Shown here: in pieces, positions 1-9,302 of the stretch | Numbering within the stretch: position 1 is the stretch's first letter | Layout: each line of letters begins with the position of its first letter | DNA from: Demequina rhizosphaerae | GTDB taxonomy: Bacteria; Actinomycetota; Actinomycetes; Actinomycetales; Demequinaceae | Direction of reading: 5' to 3' | Assembly (NCBI RefSeq): GCF_000971255.1 | Contig: NZ_BBMC01000004.1 | Span: 330,552-394,551 of the forward strand | Length of the DNA: 64,000 nt | Notes under the pieces: model-generated | Databases searched by the model: none | Told to the model about the DNA's origin: nothing | What the model saw: only the letters and a program-made list of their open reading frames with translations | Position numbers and translations under genes: made by a program

Positions 1-1130
1 TCCATGCCCACGGCCTGCGCCGCGAGCATGCCCTCGATCGCGGCCCGGGCGATGTTCTCGCGCGTGGTGTTCGACAGGGTCATCCCGGACAGCGTCGCGG
101 TGGCGTCGGGGAGGTTGGGGGTGCGCTCGCCCTCGAAGTAGGGAACCAGGGTGAGGCCGCCGGCGCCGGGCTCGGCCGCCATCGCCAGGTCGCCCAGCTC
201 GTCGTAGCCGACGCCGAGCACGCGCGCGAACGCGTCGAGCACGCGCGACGCGTTGAGCGTGCACACGAGCGGCAGGTGCTCGCCGGATGCGGACGCGAAG
301 CCGGCGACGATGCCGGTCGCGTCGCGGAAGCCCTGCTCGGTCACGGCGAACACGGTGCCGGACGTGCCGAGCGACACGACCACGTCGCCCACGGTCGCGC
401 CGAGCCCGAGGCCGGCCGCGGCGTTGTCGCCCGCACCCGGCCCGACCACGCAGCCGAGCCCGTGCACGGTGCCCGCCGACTCGCCGGGCCCGAGCACGCG
501 CGGCACCACCGCATCGTGCCCCAGCGCGGCGACCAGCAGGTCGCGGTCGTACTCGCCGGTGGCGGGATTCCAGTACCCCGTCCCGGAGACGTCGGAGCGG
601 TCCGTCGTGAGCTCCGTCAGCACCGGCCCCAGCGGGGACGATGCGGCGGGCCCGTAGCCCCGCAGCCGCCAGGTGAGCCAGTCGTGGGGGAGGGCGACGG
701 CGGCCACGCGTGCCGCGTTCTCCGGCTCGGCGTCGCGCAGCCACCGCAGCTTGGTCGAGGTGAAGGACGCGACAGGCACGAGGCCGGTGCGCTCGGCGAG
801 CGCCTCCGCCCCGAACTCCGCCACGAGGTCCGCCGCGGCACCGGCCGAGCGGGTGTCGTTCCACAGCAGCGCGTCGCGCACCACCGTGCCGTCCTCGGAC
901 AGCGCGACCATGCCGTGCTGCTGGCCGCCCACGGAGATCGCGGCGACGTCGTCGAGGCCGCCGGCCTCCTCGAGCGCGGCCTGCAGCGCGTCCCACCAGC
1001 GCTCGGGGTCGACGGACGTGCCGTCGGGGTGCGAGGCGCGGCCCTGGCGCACCACGGCGCCGGACTCGAGGTCGCGGACCACGACCTTGCAGGACTGGGT
1101 GGACGAGTCGACTCCGGCGACGAGCGTCAT
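1..1130 (-). CDS. xylB: Xylulokinase, C-terminus beyond window
   Basis: Phosphorylates D-xylulose to xylulose 5-phosphate for the pentose phosphate pathway. The ATG is at 1128-1130 and about 376 codons are visible before the left edge; the family is usually 450-500 residues, so the C-terminal part is missing only because of the window. FGGY-kinase features are clear: N-terminal GVDSSTQS phosphate-binding segment, [16 protein letters not shown], and the second-domain GAGDNAAAG and SLGTSGTVF motifs. It lies 90 bp downstream of xylA on the same strand, so co-transcription and ROK-repressor control are expected. A hairpin in the gap could lower kinase expression relative to the isomerase (inference). 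Confidence 0.95.
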   Translation of the reverse strand, partial: MTLVAGVDSSTQSCKVVVRDLESGAVVRQGRASHPDGTSVDPERWWDALQAALEEAGGLDDVAAISVGGQQHGMVALSEDGTVVRDALLWNDTRSAGAAADLVAEFGAEALAERTGLVPVASFTSTKLRWLRDAEPENAARVAAVALPHDWLTWRLRGYGPAASSPLGPVLTELTTDRSDVSGTGYWNPATGEYDRDLLVAALGHDAVVPRVLGPGESAGTVHGLGCVVGPGAGDNAAAGLGLGATVGDVVVSLGTSGTVFAVTEQGFRDATGIVAGFASASGEHLPLVCTLNASRVLDAFARVLGVGYDELGDLAMAAEPGAGGLTLVPYFEGERTPNLPDATATLSGMTLSNTTRENIARAAIEGMLAAQAVGM

Positions 1131-1168
1131 GCGGCGGGCCTTTCAGCGGTCAGGAAGGGGAGAGGCGC

Positions 1169-1200
1169 CCCGCCCGCCCCAAGGAGGAAGGACGGGCGGG
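1169..1200 (-). promoter_or_regulatory. Hairpin between xylA and xylB
   Basis: CCCGCCCG (1169-1176) pairs with CGGGCGGG (1193-1200) across a 16-nt loop. There is no T-run, so it may be a partial terminator or an mRNA-stability hairpin that lowers xylB expression. Function is inferred from position only. Confidence 0.4.
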
Positions 1201-1220
1201 ACGCCGGGAGGGGGGAAGGA

Positions 1221-2411
1221 TCAGCGGGCACCCATGAGGTGCTCGACGGCGAGCTGCTGGAGGCGGACGTAGCCGAACCCCTTGCCGTCGAAGTACGCGT
1301 CGGGGTCGAAGTCCTCGTAGGCGGAGGTGTCGGCCAGCAGGTCGGCGGTGGTCTCGCCCTCGCCGAGCGTGGTCTGCGCGAGCTCGCCCTGGCGGGTGGC
1401 CGCGATGGCCTCCTGGACCTCGGGGTCGGCGCGGAAGGCCGCGGCGCGCTCCTTGAGGATGAGGTACATCCGCATGTTCGCCTTGGCCGACTCCCACACG
1501 CCGTCGAAGTCCTCGGTGCGCGAGGGCTTGTAGTCGAAGTGGCGCGGGCCGGTGTACGCCGGCGAGCCGTTCGGGCCGCCGTTCTCCAGCAGGTCGACCA
1601 GCGAGAAGGCGTTGATGAGGTCGCCGTGGCCGAACACGAGATCCTGGTCGTACTTGATGCCGCGCTGGCCGTTGAGGTCGATGTGGAACAGCTTGCCGTG
1701 GTCGAGCGCCTGCGCGATGCCCGCGGTGAAGTTGAGGCCGGCCATCTGCTCGTGGCCCACCTCGGGGTTGAGGCCCACCAGCTCGGGGTGGTCGAGCGTG
1801 TTGATGAACGCCATCGCGTGGCCGACGGTCGGCAGCAGGATGTCGCCGCGGGGCTCGTTCGGCTTGGGCTCGATCGCGAACTTGAGGTCATAGCCCTTCT
1901 CGAGCACGTAGTCGCCGAAGATGTTGGCGGCCTCCCGGTAGCGCTCGAGCGCGACGCGGATGTCCTTGGAGAAGTCGTACTCCGCGCCCTCGCGGCCGCC
2001 CCACATGACGAAGGTCTTCGCGCCCAGCTCGGCGGCGAGGTCGATGTTGCGCAGGATCTTGCGGATGGTGAAGCGGCGCACGTCGCGCGCGTTGGAGGTG
2101 ACTCCGCCGTCCTTGAAGACGGGGTGCGAGAACGTGTTCGTGGTGATCATCGGGATCTTCATCCCGGTCTCGTCGCACGCCTTCTTGAGCGCGTCGATCG
2201 CCGCGCGGCGGTCCGCGTCCGACGACCCGAACGGGAACAGGTCGTCGTCGTGGAAGGTCATGCCGTACGCGCCCAGCTCGGCCAGCTTGTGGATGGCCTC
2301 GACCGGGTCCAGGGCGCCGCGGGTGGCGGAGCCGAACGGGTCGGCGGCGGGCCAACCGATGGTCCAGAGGCCGAACGTGAAGTGGTCGGCGGGGGTGGGG
2401 GTGAAGGACAT
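1221..2411 (-). CDS. xylA: Xylose isomerase
   Basis: Interconverts D-xylose and D-xylulose (and glucose/fructose) in the cytoplasm; a metal-dependent TIM barrel, normally a tetramer. The 396-aa length matches actinobacterial enzymes. Counting from the chosen ATG (2409-2411, preceded by GGAGAAGCG), the catalytic and metal residues fall at the classical positions: His54, Asp57, Glu181, Lys183, Glu217, His220, Asp245, Asp255 and Asp257. The reading frame stays open far upstream, but the homology, RBS and promoter all fix this start. Divergent from the ROK regulator at 2685 and followed by xylB. Confidence 0.98.
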   Translation of the reverse strand: MSFTPTPADHFTFGLWTIGWPAADPFGSATRGALDPVEAIHKLAELGAYGMTFHDDDLFPFGSSDADRRAAIDALKKACDETGMKIPMITTNTFSHPVFKDGGVTSNARDVRRFTIRKILRNIDLAAELGAKTFVMWGGREGAEYDFSKDIRVALERYREAANIFGDYVLEKGYDLKFAIEPKPNEPRGDILLPTVGHAMAFINTLDHPELVGLNPEVGHEQMAGLNFTAGIAQALDHGKLFHIDLNGQRGIKYDQDLVFGHGDLINAFSLVDLLENGGPNGSPAYTGPRHFDYKPSRTEDFDGVWESAKANMRMYLILKERAAAFRADPEVQEAIAATRQGELAQTTLGEGETTADLLADTSAYEDFDPDAYFDGKGFGYVRLQQLAVEHLMGAR

Positions 2412-2440
2412 CGCTTCTCCAGTCGTCGTCGAGCGGGTTA

Positions 2441-2463
2441 AAATGTTCCCGCAGAAAACATAT
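2441..2463. promoter_or_regulatory. Candidate xylose (ROK repressor) operator
   Basis: Imperfect palindrome with arms ATGTT and AACAT around a CG-rich centre, in an AT-rich island otherwise rare in this genome. It overlaps the candidate -10 of xylA and lies between xylA and the divergent ROK regulator, as expected for a XylR-type repressor site. Confidence 0.6.
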
Positions 2464-2485
2464 ACCCGCGCCGGGGTCCCGTCAA
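2457..2485 (-). promoter_or_regulatory. xylA promoter
   Basis: On the minus strand TTGACG (2480-2485) is followed after 17 bp by TATGTT (2457-2462), a good housekeeping promoter about 45 bp upstream of the xylA ATG. The -10 lies inside the candidate operator. Confidence 0.65.
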
Positions 2486-2684
2486 AGCGCCACGGCACGA
2501 TGCGGGCCGCGGCCGAGCGGCGGCCGTCCCGCGGGGTGCCGGGGTGCCTCGAGCCGCGTGCAGGGCGCCCCGGGCCCGGTCTCGAGGCGTCCCGGAACCG
2601 AGCGCCGGGCGCCCCGGCCGCATGCGCGGCGCGTCCCGGTCGGGGCGGCGGGACGGGCATACTTGCGGGCACGGAGGAGGAGCG

Positions 2685-3845
2685 ATGGGCGACGATCTGG
2701 CAAGCGCGGCGGTGCCGGCGCACACGTCGGTGGCGCGCGGCAGCCGCAACGACAACACGCGACGGCACAACCTGTCGTCCCTGCTCACAGCCGTCCACTA
2801 CGGCGGACCGCTCACCCGCGCGCAGCTGACGCGCGACACGGGTCTCAACCGCTCGACCATCGGCGGGCTCGTCACCGAGCTCGCGCAGCTCGGCCTCGTC
2901 GTCGAGGACGCCGCGGCGGAGACCGGCGCCGTGGGGCGTCCGAGCCTCATCGTCCGCCCCCGCCGAGACGTCGCCGCGCTCGCGCTGCACCCCGACGTCG
3001 ACGCGATCGAGCTCGGCGCCGTCGCGATCGACGGCACGGTCCTCGCGCGCCGCCGCGCCTCGGTCGACGCGCCGCCCACCCCGCAGGACGCCGCGGCCTT
3101 CGCGTGGGAGGCCGCGCGGGAGATCGCCGACGAGCTCGCGGGCCTGCGGGTCGTCGGCGCCGCCGCGGCCGTCCCCGGCCTGGTCGCCGTCGACAGCGCC
3201 ACGGTCGTGGACGCGCCCCACCTCGGCTGGCGCGGCGTCGACTTCCGGGAGCTGCTCGCGGAGGCGCTCACGCTGCCGGTCGTGGTCGGCAACGACGCGA
3301 ACATGGGCCTGCGCGCCGAGTGGAGCTTCGGCGCGGCGCGCGGCGTCGACACCGTGGTGTACCTCAACGGCTCGGCGTCCGGCATCGGCGGCGCTGCCCT
3401 CGTGGGCGGCCGCATGCTGCGCGGCGGCCGCGGCTACGGCGGCGAGTTCGGCCACATGATGATCCGCTCCGACGGCGATCGCTGCTCGTGCGGCCGCTTC
3501 GGGTGCCTCGAGACCGAGCTCAACGCGGAGCGGCTCGACGCCGCCGCCCACGACGACGCCGCGCTCGACGTGCTCGCGGCGACCCTCGCGGCCGCGATCG
3601 CCAACCTCGAGTGCGCCTTCGACCCCGACCTCGTGCTCCTCGGCGGCTACCTCGGCGCGCTCTACGACGTCCGCCGCGGCCTCGTCGACGCCCGGGTGGC
3701 GGAGCTCGCCTTCCGTCCCGAGGCGGAGGACGTCGCGATCGCCCGCACCGCGCTCGGCGGGAACCGCCTGCTCATCGGCGCGGCCGAGCGGGCCTTCGCG
3801 GCCCTCCTCCAGGACCCGGCCGGCGTCCCGCTCGTCGCGCTCTGA
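2685..3845 (+). CDS. ROK-family transcriptional regulator (XylR-type)
   Basis: A 386-aa repressor of the ROK family. Residues about 20-75 form an N-terminal winged helix (segment [17 protein letters not shown]); the rest is a ROK sugar-kinase-like domain with GNDANMGL and the zinc motif around [11 protein letters not shown] repressors normally bind a sugar and release DNA. The ATG at 2685 follows GGAGGAGG with good spacing; the frame is open upstream, but that part reads as low-complexity shadow. Its position divergent from xylA-xylB with a palindrome between them indicates control of the xylose operon. The inducer (xylose) is inferred. Confidence 0.9.
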   Translation: MGDDLASAAVPAHTSVARGSRNDNTRRHNLSSLLTAVHYGGPLTRAQLTRDTGLNRSTIGGLVTELAQLGLVVEDAAAETGAVGRPSLIVRPRRDVAALALHPDVDAIELGAVAIDGTVLARRRASVDAPPTPQDAAAFAWEAAREIADELAGLRVVGAAAAVPGLVAVDSATVVDAPHLGWRGVDFRELLAEALTLPVVVGNDANMGLRAEWSFGAARGVDTVVYLNGSASGIGGAALVGGRMLRGGRGYGGEFGHMMIRSDGDRCSCGRFGCLETELNAERLDAAAHDDAALDVLAATLAAAIANLECAFDPDLVLLGGYLGALYDVRRGLVDARVAELAFRPEAEDVAIARTALGGNRLLIGAAERAFAALLQDPAGVPLVAL

Positions 3846-3930
3846 CCCGAGCGCGCGCCTCGCCGACGTGCGGCCGACGCGCGACCGGCGCGCGGCCCGC
3901 GCACTTCGCCGTCCCTGGCAGACTGGCGGC

Positions 3931-4881
3931 ATGATCACCGTCTCCGTGCCCTCCCAGGCCGTCGCCGACGCGCTCGGCGACGTCGGCCCCGACGCCCGCG
4001 TCATCGTGTGGGATCCCGCCGAGTCCGACCCGCCGGAAGAGGAGCGCGAGCGCATCACCATCGCGTGCCTCGCGCACTTCACGGGCGGCCGCCGCCTCTA
4101 CGGGCGCCTCGCGGACTGCCCCGATCTCAAGGTGATCCAGATCGCGTCCGCCGGGTACGAGCATGCGGTCCCGTTCGTCCCGCCGGGCGTGTCCCTCGCG
4201 AACGCCCGCGGGGTCCACGACACCCGCGTCGCGGAGATGACGCTCGCCCTCGCGCTCGCCTCGCAGCGCCGCCTCCCGCAGTTCCTCGACGCGCAGCGCC
4301 GCGGCGTGTGGGAGCAGGACTTCCAAGCACCGTCGCTCGCGGACTCCCGCGCGCTGATCGTGGGCTACGGCTCCATCGGTGCGGCGATCGCCGCCCGCCT
4401 GCGCGCGTGCGAGGTGCAGGTAGAGGGCGTCGCCCGCACTGCGCGCATCGCGCCGGACGGCACCGTCGTCCACGCCGCGGACGACCTCCTCAGCCTGCTC
4501 CCGCACCAGGACCTCGTCATCGTGGTCACCCCCCACAGCGAGGACACGGACAAGCTCGTCGACGCGGGCTTCCTCGCCGCGATGCGGGACGATGCGCTGA
4601 TCGTCAACGTGGGTCGCGGCAAGGTGGTCGACACCGATGCGCTGCTCGCGGAGCTCGCGACCGGCCGCCTGCGCGCCGCGCTCGACGTCACGGACCCGGA
4701 GCCGCTGCCCGAGGGTCACGCGCTGTGGTCGGCGCCGAACTGCATCATCGTGCCGCACGTCGCCGGCGTCGAGCACCTCACCAACCGGCGCTACACGGAC
4801 CTCGTGCGCGCGCAGGTGGAGGCGCGACGGCACGGCGACGACCCGGTCAACTTCGTGATGATGGGCGCCTTCCCCGCGTAA
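3931..4881 (+). CDS. D-isomer-specific 2-hydroxyacid dehydrogenase
   Basis: A 316-aa NAD(P)-dependent oxidoreductase of the D-2-hydroxyacid dehydrogenase family. The Rossmann motif [10 protein letters not shown] lies near residue 145; the catalytic Arg is in NVGRGKVVD and the His in [10 protein letters not shown]. An upstream in-frame start (3868) is rejected because homology begins at MITVSVPS; no clear Shine-Dalgarno is seen, so the mRNA may be leaderless or weakly translated. Substrate (glyoxylate, hydroxypyruvate or another 2-oxoacid) cannot be told. It follows the ROK gene by 85 bp but is probably not part of xylose catabolism. A strong terminator overlaps its stop codon. Confidence 0.88.
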   Translation: MITVSVPSQAVADALGDVGPDARVIVWDPAESDPPEEERERITIACLAHFTGGRRLYGRLADCPDLKVIQIASAGYEHAVPFVPPGVSLANARGVHDTRVAEMTLALALASQRRLPQFLDAQRRGVWEQDFQAPSLADSRALIVGYGSIGAAIAARLRACEVQVEGVARTARIAPDGTVVHAADDLLSLLPHQDLVIVVTPHSEDTDKLVDAGFLAAMRDDALIVNVGRGKVVDTDALLAELATGRLRAALDVTDPEPLPEGHALWSAPNCIIVPHVAGVEHLTNRRYTDLVRAQVEARRHGDDPVNFVMMGAFPA

Positions 4882-4903
4882 GCCCCCCTTCCGCGGGGAA
4901 GGC
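4867..4903 (+). terminator. Terminator overlapping the stop codon
   Basis: GCCTTCCCCGCG (4867-4878) and CGCGGGGAAGGC (4892-4903) form a perfect 12-bp stem with a 13-nt loop. The left arm is the last four coding triplets of the dehydrogenase gene. There is no U-run, as is common in actinobacterial terminators. Confidence 0.75.
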
Positions 4904-5032
4904 ACCGCCCCTCAGCTGTGGCGCCCCTCGCGGGCCGTCGAACCCGCGGGCGCCTCACCCCGCCAGGCTAGGCACAGGTCGGCGCCGATGCGCGGCGGTT
5001 GTGACCATTTCGTGACCAACCGGGCGAATCCG

Positions 5033-5392
5033 TCAGTCGCCGTCCTTGAGCGCGATCCACGCGGCCACGATCGACGCGAGTTCCTCGCGCCGCTCCTCCG
5101 CCTCGTCGACGGACGCGAAGGTCATGGTCCGCGCCTCCTTGCCGTCGCCCGTGAGGTGCGGGTGCTCGCCGGGGATGAGCGCGCCCTTGTGGAACATCAG
5201 CGTCGCGTGCTGGCGCGAGCGCGGGAAGAAGCTCGCGAGGTTGCCGCGGTACGTGAACGTGGGCGCCTGCCATTTGATGCACTCGCCCATGCGCGGGTCC
5301 GCGTCGAGCACGATGCGGCGCACCCGCTCGACCACGTCCTTCATCGGGTTGTCGTAGGACGCCATCCAGGCGTCGACCTCGTTGTCCGCCAT
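5033..5392 (-). CDS. DUF1801 (YdhG-like) protein
   Basis: A 119-aa protein of the DUF1801 family, recognised from the N-terminal helix pattern VDAWMASYDNPMKDVVERVR, the central CIKWQAPTFTYRGNLASFF and LMFHKGALIPG. Biochemical role unknown. The start follows a GAGGG box in the minus orientation. It ends about 150 bp from the convergent dehydrogenase and lies just upstream (5' side) of nothing on its own strand except the ogt gene, whose stop is 9 bp away, so it may be the last gene of the alkylation-repair transcript. Confidence 0.8.
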   Translation of the reverse strand: MADNEVDAWMASYDNPMKDVVERVRRIVLDADPRMGECIKWQAPTFTYRGNLASFFPRSRQHATLMFHKGALIPGEHPHLTGDGKEARTMTFASVDEAEERREELASIVAAWIALKDGD

Positions 5393-5401
5393 CCCTCGAG
5401 G

Positions 5402-5881
5402 CTAGCCCCGCTCGTGCGCGAGCAGCCACCGCTTGCGCTCGATGCCGCCCGCGTAGCCGGTGAGCGACCCGTCCGCGCCGACCACCCGGTGGCACGGCAC
5501 GGCGACCGTGAGCGGGTTGCGCCCGATGGCCGCGGCGACGGCGCGCGTCGCGGTCGGCCGCCCGATGCGGGCCGCGACCTGCGCGTACGTGCGGGTCTCG
5601 CCCGCGGGGATCTCGCGCAGCGCCTCCCACACCTCGCGCTGGAAGTCCGTGCCCGGGGCGACCGCGTCGACCGGCACGTCGGCGGCCTCGCCCGAGAAGT
5701 AGGCCGCGAAGGCGGCCTCCGCGCGGTCGAGCGCGTCGTCCGCCGCGGGCGCCTCGAGCGCGTCGAGCTCGGGCCGGCGCCGGTGGTCGGCGAAGTAGGC
5801 CCCGCGCAGGGCGCCGTCGGCGGCGACCAGCGTGAGCGGGCCCAGCGGGGTGGCGACGTCGCGTCGCGTGAGCGTGGTCAT
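5402..5881 (-). CDS. ogt: Methylated-DNA-protein-cysteine methyltransferase
   Basis: A 159-aa suicide repair protein that moves the alkyl group from O6-alkylguanine to its own Cys. The active-site PCHRVVG motif is near residue 127, preceded by the helix-turn-helix segment TYAQVAARIGRP; the C-terminal GGIERKRWLLAHE is typical. Its ATG (5879-5881) overlaps the stop of the upstream Ada/AlkA-type gene by 4 bp (ATGA), which implies translational coupling and joint induction by methylation damage. Confidence 0.95.
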   Translation of the reverse strand: MTTLTRRDVATPLGPLTLVAADGALRGAYFADHRRRPELDALEAPAADDALDRAEAAFAAYFSGEAADVPVDAVAPGTDFQREVWEALREIPAGETRTYAQVAARIGRPTATRAVAAAIGRNPLTVAVPCHRVVGADGSLTGYAGGIERKRWLLAHERG

Positions 5882-7362
5882 GGGATCCGTCCTTCCGTCA
5901 CCGCGGTCCACAGGTGCATGGCCGCGTAGGCCCGCCAGGGCCGCCAGGCCTCGGCGGAGGCCGCGAGGGCGCGGGCGTCGAGCCCGGCCGCCTTCTGCAG
6001 CACGAGGTCGCCCGCCGGGAACGCGTCCGGGTCGCCGAGCGCCCGCAACGCCACGTACTCCGCGGTCCACGGGCCGATGCCGGGGATCGCGAGCAGCGCC
6101 GCACGTGCCTGGGCGCGATCCGCGCCGGGCCCGAGGTCCAGCGACCCGTCGAGGATCGCGCGCGCCGCCGCGGAGATCGCCCGCCAGCGCGCCTGCGGCA
6201 CGAGGCCGATCGCCGGGTCGACGTCCGCGAGCGCCTCGGGGGAGGGGAACACGCGCCCCACCCCGGCCGGGACGCTTGGTACTCCGGGATCGGCGCCCGA
6301 CGCCTCTCCCGGGACGCTCAGCACTCCTCCGAAGCGCTCGACCATGGTGCCGAGCGTCCGCCGCGCCCCGGCGACGCTCACCTGCTGGCCGACGATCGCC
6401 CGCACCACCATCTCGAACGGGTCCACCGCGCCCGGCACGCGCAGTCCTGGCACGGCCGCGACGAGCGGCGCGAGGAGGGAGGATGCGGCGAGCGCCTCGT
6501 CCACCGCCGCCGGGTCCGCGTCGAGGTCGAGCAGGCGCCGGCACCGCGCGACCGCGGCGCCCAGGTCGCGCACGTCCGCCAGGGCGAGCCGCGCCCGCAC
6601 GTGTCCCTCGGCTGCCTCGAGCGCGACCGTGCCACCGCCGTGCGGCAGGCGCATCGTCCGCGCGTACGTGCGGCCGTCCCAGGTCTCGGCGCCCTCGACG
6701 GCCCGCGCGCCGACGAACGCGAGGGTGCGACCCGCGGCGGCGGGCGCCCGGTGGCGCAGCCGCAGCTCGAGGGTCGTCGGGCCCGCGGAGGCCGTCCCGC
6801 CCGCGCGGCGCCGCACCTCGCTCGGCGTGAGCGCCCACGCGGTCCGCGCGGCGTCGTTGAACTGCCGCACCGAGCCGAATCCTGCGGCGTATGCGACGTC
6901 GGCGACCGGCAGCGCGGTCGTCTCGAGCAGCGTGCGCGCGTGGTGGAGCCGGTGCGCGATGGCGAGCGCCTGCGGGCTCGCGCCCAGCTCGTCGACGAGC
7001 ACCCGGGAGACGTGCCGCTCGGTGTAGCCCAGCCGGCGGGCGAGGCCCGCGACGCCCTCGCGCTCGACCACGCCGTCGTCGATGAGCCGCACCGCGCGGC
7101 TCGCGACGTCCTCGCCCACCTTCCAGCGGGGCGAGCCCGGCGCATCGTCCGGGAAGCAGCGCCGGCACGAGCGGAAGCCCGCCCGCTGCGCCGCCGCGGC
7201 ACTCGGGTAGAACGTGACGTTCGCCCGCGCGGGGGTGCGCGCGGGGCACGACGGCCGGCAGTAGATGCCCGTGGTGCGGACGGCCGTGACGAACTGCCCG
7301 TCGTAGCGCGCGTCCTTGCCGCGGATCACCGCGTAGCGCGTCTCGTCGTCCCACATGCCCAC
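5878..7362 (-). CDS. Ada-type regulator fused to AlkA DNA glycosylase
   Basis: A 494-aa multidomain repair protein. Residues about 5-75 are the Ada metal-binding domain with four Cys (YCRPSCPA and SCRRCFPD), which in Ada senses methylphosphotriesters; residues 90-185 are an AraC-type helix-turn-helix; the remainder is a 3-methyladenine glycosylase II with AlkA N-domain and HhH-GPD fold (LLAIPGIGPWTAEYVALR, catalytic Asp in FPAGDLVLQ). It likely activates its own operon and removes alkylated bases. A 61-bp dispersed element (6267-6327) is read in frame inside the glycosylase part, adding about 20 residues rich in V, P, S and G before GRVFPSPEALA. A second in-frame ATG two codons downstream is equally possible. 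Confidence 0.93.
   Translation of the reverse strand: MGMWDDETRYAVIRGKDARYDGQFVTAVRTTGIYCRPSCPARTPARANVTFYPSAAAAQRAGFRSCRRCFPDDAPGSPRWKVGEDVASRAVRLIDDGVVEREGVAGLARRLGYTERHVSRVLVDELGASPQALAIAHRLHHARTLLETTALPVADVAYAAGFGSVRQFNDAARTAWALTPSEVRRRAGGTASAGPTTLELRLRHRAPAAAGRTLAFVGARAVEGAETWDGRTYARTMRLPHGGGTVALEAAEGHVRARLALADVRDLGAAVARCRRLLDLDADPAAVDEALAASSLLAPLVAAVPGLRVPGAVDPFEMVVRAIVGQQVSVAGARRTLGTMVERFGGVLSVPGEASGADPGVPSVPAGVGRVFPSPEALADVDPAIGLVPQARWRAISAAARAILDGSLDLGPGADRAQARAALLAIPGIGPWTAEYVALRALGDPDAFPAGDLVLQKAAGLDARALAASAEAWRPWRAYAAMHLWTAVTEGRIP
6267..6327. repeat. 61-bp dispersed element inside alkA-like gene
   Basis: Two 19-bp boxes, CCGGGACGCTTGGTACTCC (6267-6285) and CCGGGACGCTCAGCACTCC (6309-6327), separated by a middle containing TCGGCG and GACGCCTC. 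The same box-middle-box order recurs in the intergenic copy at 35281-35340. Here it lies wholly inside a coding frame without disrupting it. Confidence 0.7.
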
Positions 7363-7419
7363 GAGTGTGACGCATGCGGGCGTGCTCGCGCTCGCGGTGA
7401 TCGGACATGGCGGCGGGGT

Positions 7420-7444
7420 GGGATCGCCCCTCGGCGGCGATCCC
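7420..7444 (-). terminator. Terminator of the 7465 gene
   Basis: GGGATCGCC (7420-7428) pairs with GGCGATCCC (7436-7444) across a 7-nt loop, 20 bp past the stop of the small membrane-protein gene. Confidence 0.6.
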
Positions 7445-7464
7445 GGCCCGGCGCCGTCGGTCGG

Positions 7465-7791
7465 TCAGGTGGAGGGTGCTGAAGGCGTCATCGCATGCCT
7501 CGCGGCGAGCACGAGGTAGACGACGTTGGCGGCCGCGGCGACGCCGTAGCCGAGCGTGAGTCCCAGCCGCGCGCGGCTCTCGGCCCGCGCGTCGCCCGCG
7601 CGGACGGCGCGCAGGGCGAGGTGGCCGAGCACGATCGCGGCGGGGAAGAGCAGGGCGGCCCCGGCGGCCACCGAGGCGTCCGCGAGCCAGTCCCTGCGCT
7701 CGCCGGGGCGGCGGCCGAGATACGGGTAGTAGCCGTGCGGCAGCTCGGGGTGTCCCACGTAGCCGAGGTACTCGGGGGGTGCGGGTGTCAT
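7465..7791 (-). CDS. Small membrane protein, DUF4190-like
   Basis: A 108-aa protein with a short Pro/Tyr-rich cytoplasmic N-terminus (EYLGYVGHPELPHGYYPYLG) and two predicted transmembrane helices, about residues 38-60 and 80-98. The pattern AIVLGHLALRAVRAGD followed by LGLTLGYGVA resembles the DUF4190 two-helix membrane domain. Function unknown. It sits between the photolyase gene and the Ada/AlkA gene on the same strand but has its own terminator. Confidence 0.7.
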   Translation of the reverse strand: MTPAPPEYLGYVGHPELPHGYYPYLGRRPGERRDWLADASVAAGAALLFPAAIVLGHLALRAVRAGDARAESRARLGLTLGYGVAAAANVVYLVLAARHAMTPSAPST

Positions 7792-7924
7792 GGCAGCTCC
7801 TTCCCGGCGCCGCTAGGGAGGGCGGCGGCCGGGGCCGTGCGCCCGGGGGCGCCCTCGCTGGCGGGCTCCACGCTACGGCCGGCGTGTGTCGGGCACGTGA
7901 CGGCCGGGAAATAACTCTGTTACG

Positions 7925-9253
7925 TCAGGACGATGCGCGGGCCGCCTTGCCGCGCTTGAGGTCGGCGAGTGCTACGGCCCGCTCGGCGGCATGGTCGACC
8001 ATCGGCGCGGGGTAGGCGGGGGTGTCGACCTCGGCGACCCAGCGCTGGACGTAGCGGCGGTCCGGGTCGTAGCGGTCGGCCTGCGACGCGGGGTTGAAGA
8101 TCCGGAAGAACGGCGCCGCGTCCCGGCCGGTGCCTGCCACCCACTGCCAGTTGAGCTGGTTCTGCGCGTGGTCGTAGTCGAGCAGCGCGCGCCGGAAGTA
8201 GGAGGCGCCGCGCTGCCACGGCAGGTGCAGGTCCTTGACGAGGAAGCTGGCGACGACCATGCGGACGCGGTTGTGCATCGTGCCCGTGGCGGCGAGCTGG
8301 CGCATGCCCGCGTCGACGAGCGGGAAGCCCGTGCGGCCGTCCCGCCACGCCATGTACGCCTCGTCCGCCTCGGCGCCCGCGGCCCACGCGTCCTCGGGCA
8401 GGGCCGGTGTGAGGGACTCGTGCTGCGCGCGCGGATGCCGGAAGAGCACGTCCGCGTGGAACTCGCGCCACGCGAGCTCCGACTCGAGCTTCCGGGCCGC
8501 CTCGCCGCGCACTGCCACCGTCGCCGCCAAGACGGTGCGCGGGTGGATCTGGCCGTACGCGAGCGGCACCGACAGGTGCGAGGTCGAGTCGAGGTCCGGG
8601 CGGTCGCGCTCCGTGGCGTAGCGGGCGAGGTCGCCGTCGACGTAGTCGGCCCAGGTCTCGAGCACGCGCTCCTCGCGGAACTCGTGCTGCTCGGCGAGGA
8701 GGTCGTCGGCGTCGCCGTGGGCCGCCTCCTGGTCGAGGTCGACGTCGGAGCCGACGCGCGCGAAGCCTCCCGGGTCCGCATGGTCGGCGGGTCCCCGCCA
8801 GCCGTGCCCGCGCCACGCGTGCGAGAAGGGGGTGAAGACCTTGTACTCCGTGCCGTCGGACTTCACCACGCGTCCCGGTGCCACGGCGTACGGGGTGCCG
8901 ACCAGCCGCAGCTCGCGGCCGTCCGCCTCGAGCGCCGCCGCGACGGCGTCTTGCGCCCGGATCCCCGCGGGCGAGGCCTCGCGCGCCGCGAGCACCACCC
9001 GCGCATCGTGCTCCCGCGCGACGGCGAGGATCACGTCGGCGGCATCGCCGCGCCGCACCCCGACGGCGCCGCCGGTGTCCGCGCGCAGGCTCCACAGCAC
9101 CCGCGCGAGGTGGGCGCGCCGGCGTCCCGACCACAGGTGGACGCCGCGGCTCCACGCGAAGACCGCCGCCGCCGGCCCCTCCTCTTGCGCCGCGAGCAGC
9201 GCCGGGTTGTCCGCGAGGCGCGCGTCGCGCCGGATCCACCACACCGCAGTCAT
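7925..9253 (-). CDS. phr: Deoxyribodipyrimidine photolyase (class I)
   Basis: A 442-aa blue-light flavoenzyme that splits UV-induced cyclobutane pyrimidine dimers. The N-terminal Rossmann antenna domain begins WWIRRDARLADNPAL; the FAD-binding domain contains SELAWREFHADVLF, GFPLVDAGMRQL, MHNRVRMVVASFLVKDL, and the DNA/FAD segment NQLNWQWVAGTGRDAAPFFRIFNP. Length is normal for class I. The ATG at 9251-9253 starts directly with the family N-terminus. The gene ends Ala-Ser-Ser-stop, encoded by a copy of the dispersed decamer (7928-7937). Confidence 0.96.
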   Translation of the reverse strand: MTAVWWIRRDARLADNPALLAAQEEGPAAAVFAWSRGVHLWSGRRRAHLARVLWSLRADTGGAVGVRRGDAADVILAVAREHDARVVLAAREASPAGIRAQDAVAAALEADGRELRLVGTPYAVAPGRVVKSDGTEYKVFTPFSHAWRGHGWRGPADHADPGGFARVGSDVDLDQEAAHGDADDLLAEQHEFREERVLETWADYVDGDLARYATERDRPDLDSTSHLSVPLAYGQIHPRTVLAATVAVRGEAARKLESELAWREFHADVLFRHPRAQHESLTPALPEDAWAAGAEADEAYMAWRDGRTGFPLVDAGMRQLAATGTMHNRVRMVVASFLVKDLHLPWQRGASYFRRALLDYDHAQNQLNWQWVAGTGRDAAPFFRIFNPASQADRYDPDRRYVQRWVAEVDTPAYPAPMVDHAAERAVALADLKRGKAARASS

Positions 9254-9302
9254 GCCACCTCCAACGCGGCGAGCCCGCCGCGGGATTCCGGCGGGCGGCG
9301 GC

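Noticed and set aside
276..2441. Long plus-strand open frame of 721 codons
   Set aside because: Antisense to xylB and xylA; the product is an Arg/Ala/Gly-rich shadow typical of high-GC DNA.
2412..4082. Upstream extension of the xylA frame to 953 codons
   Set aside because: Overlaps the promoter and the ROK gene; homology, RBS and catalytic residue numbering all fix the xylA start at 2411.
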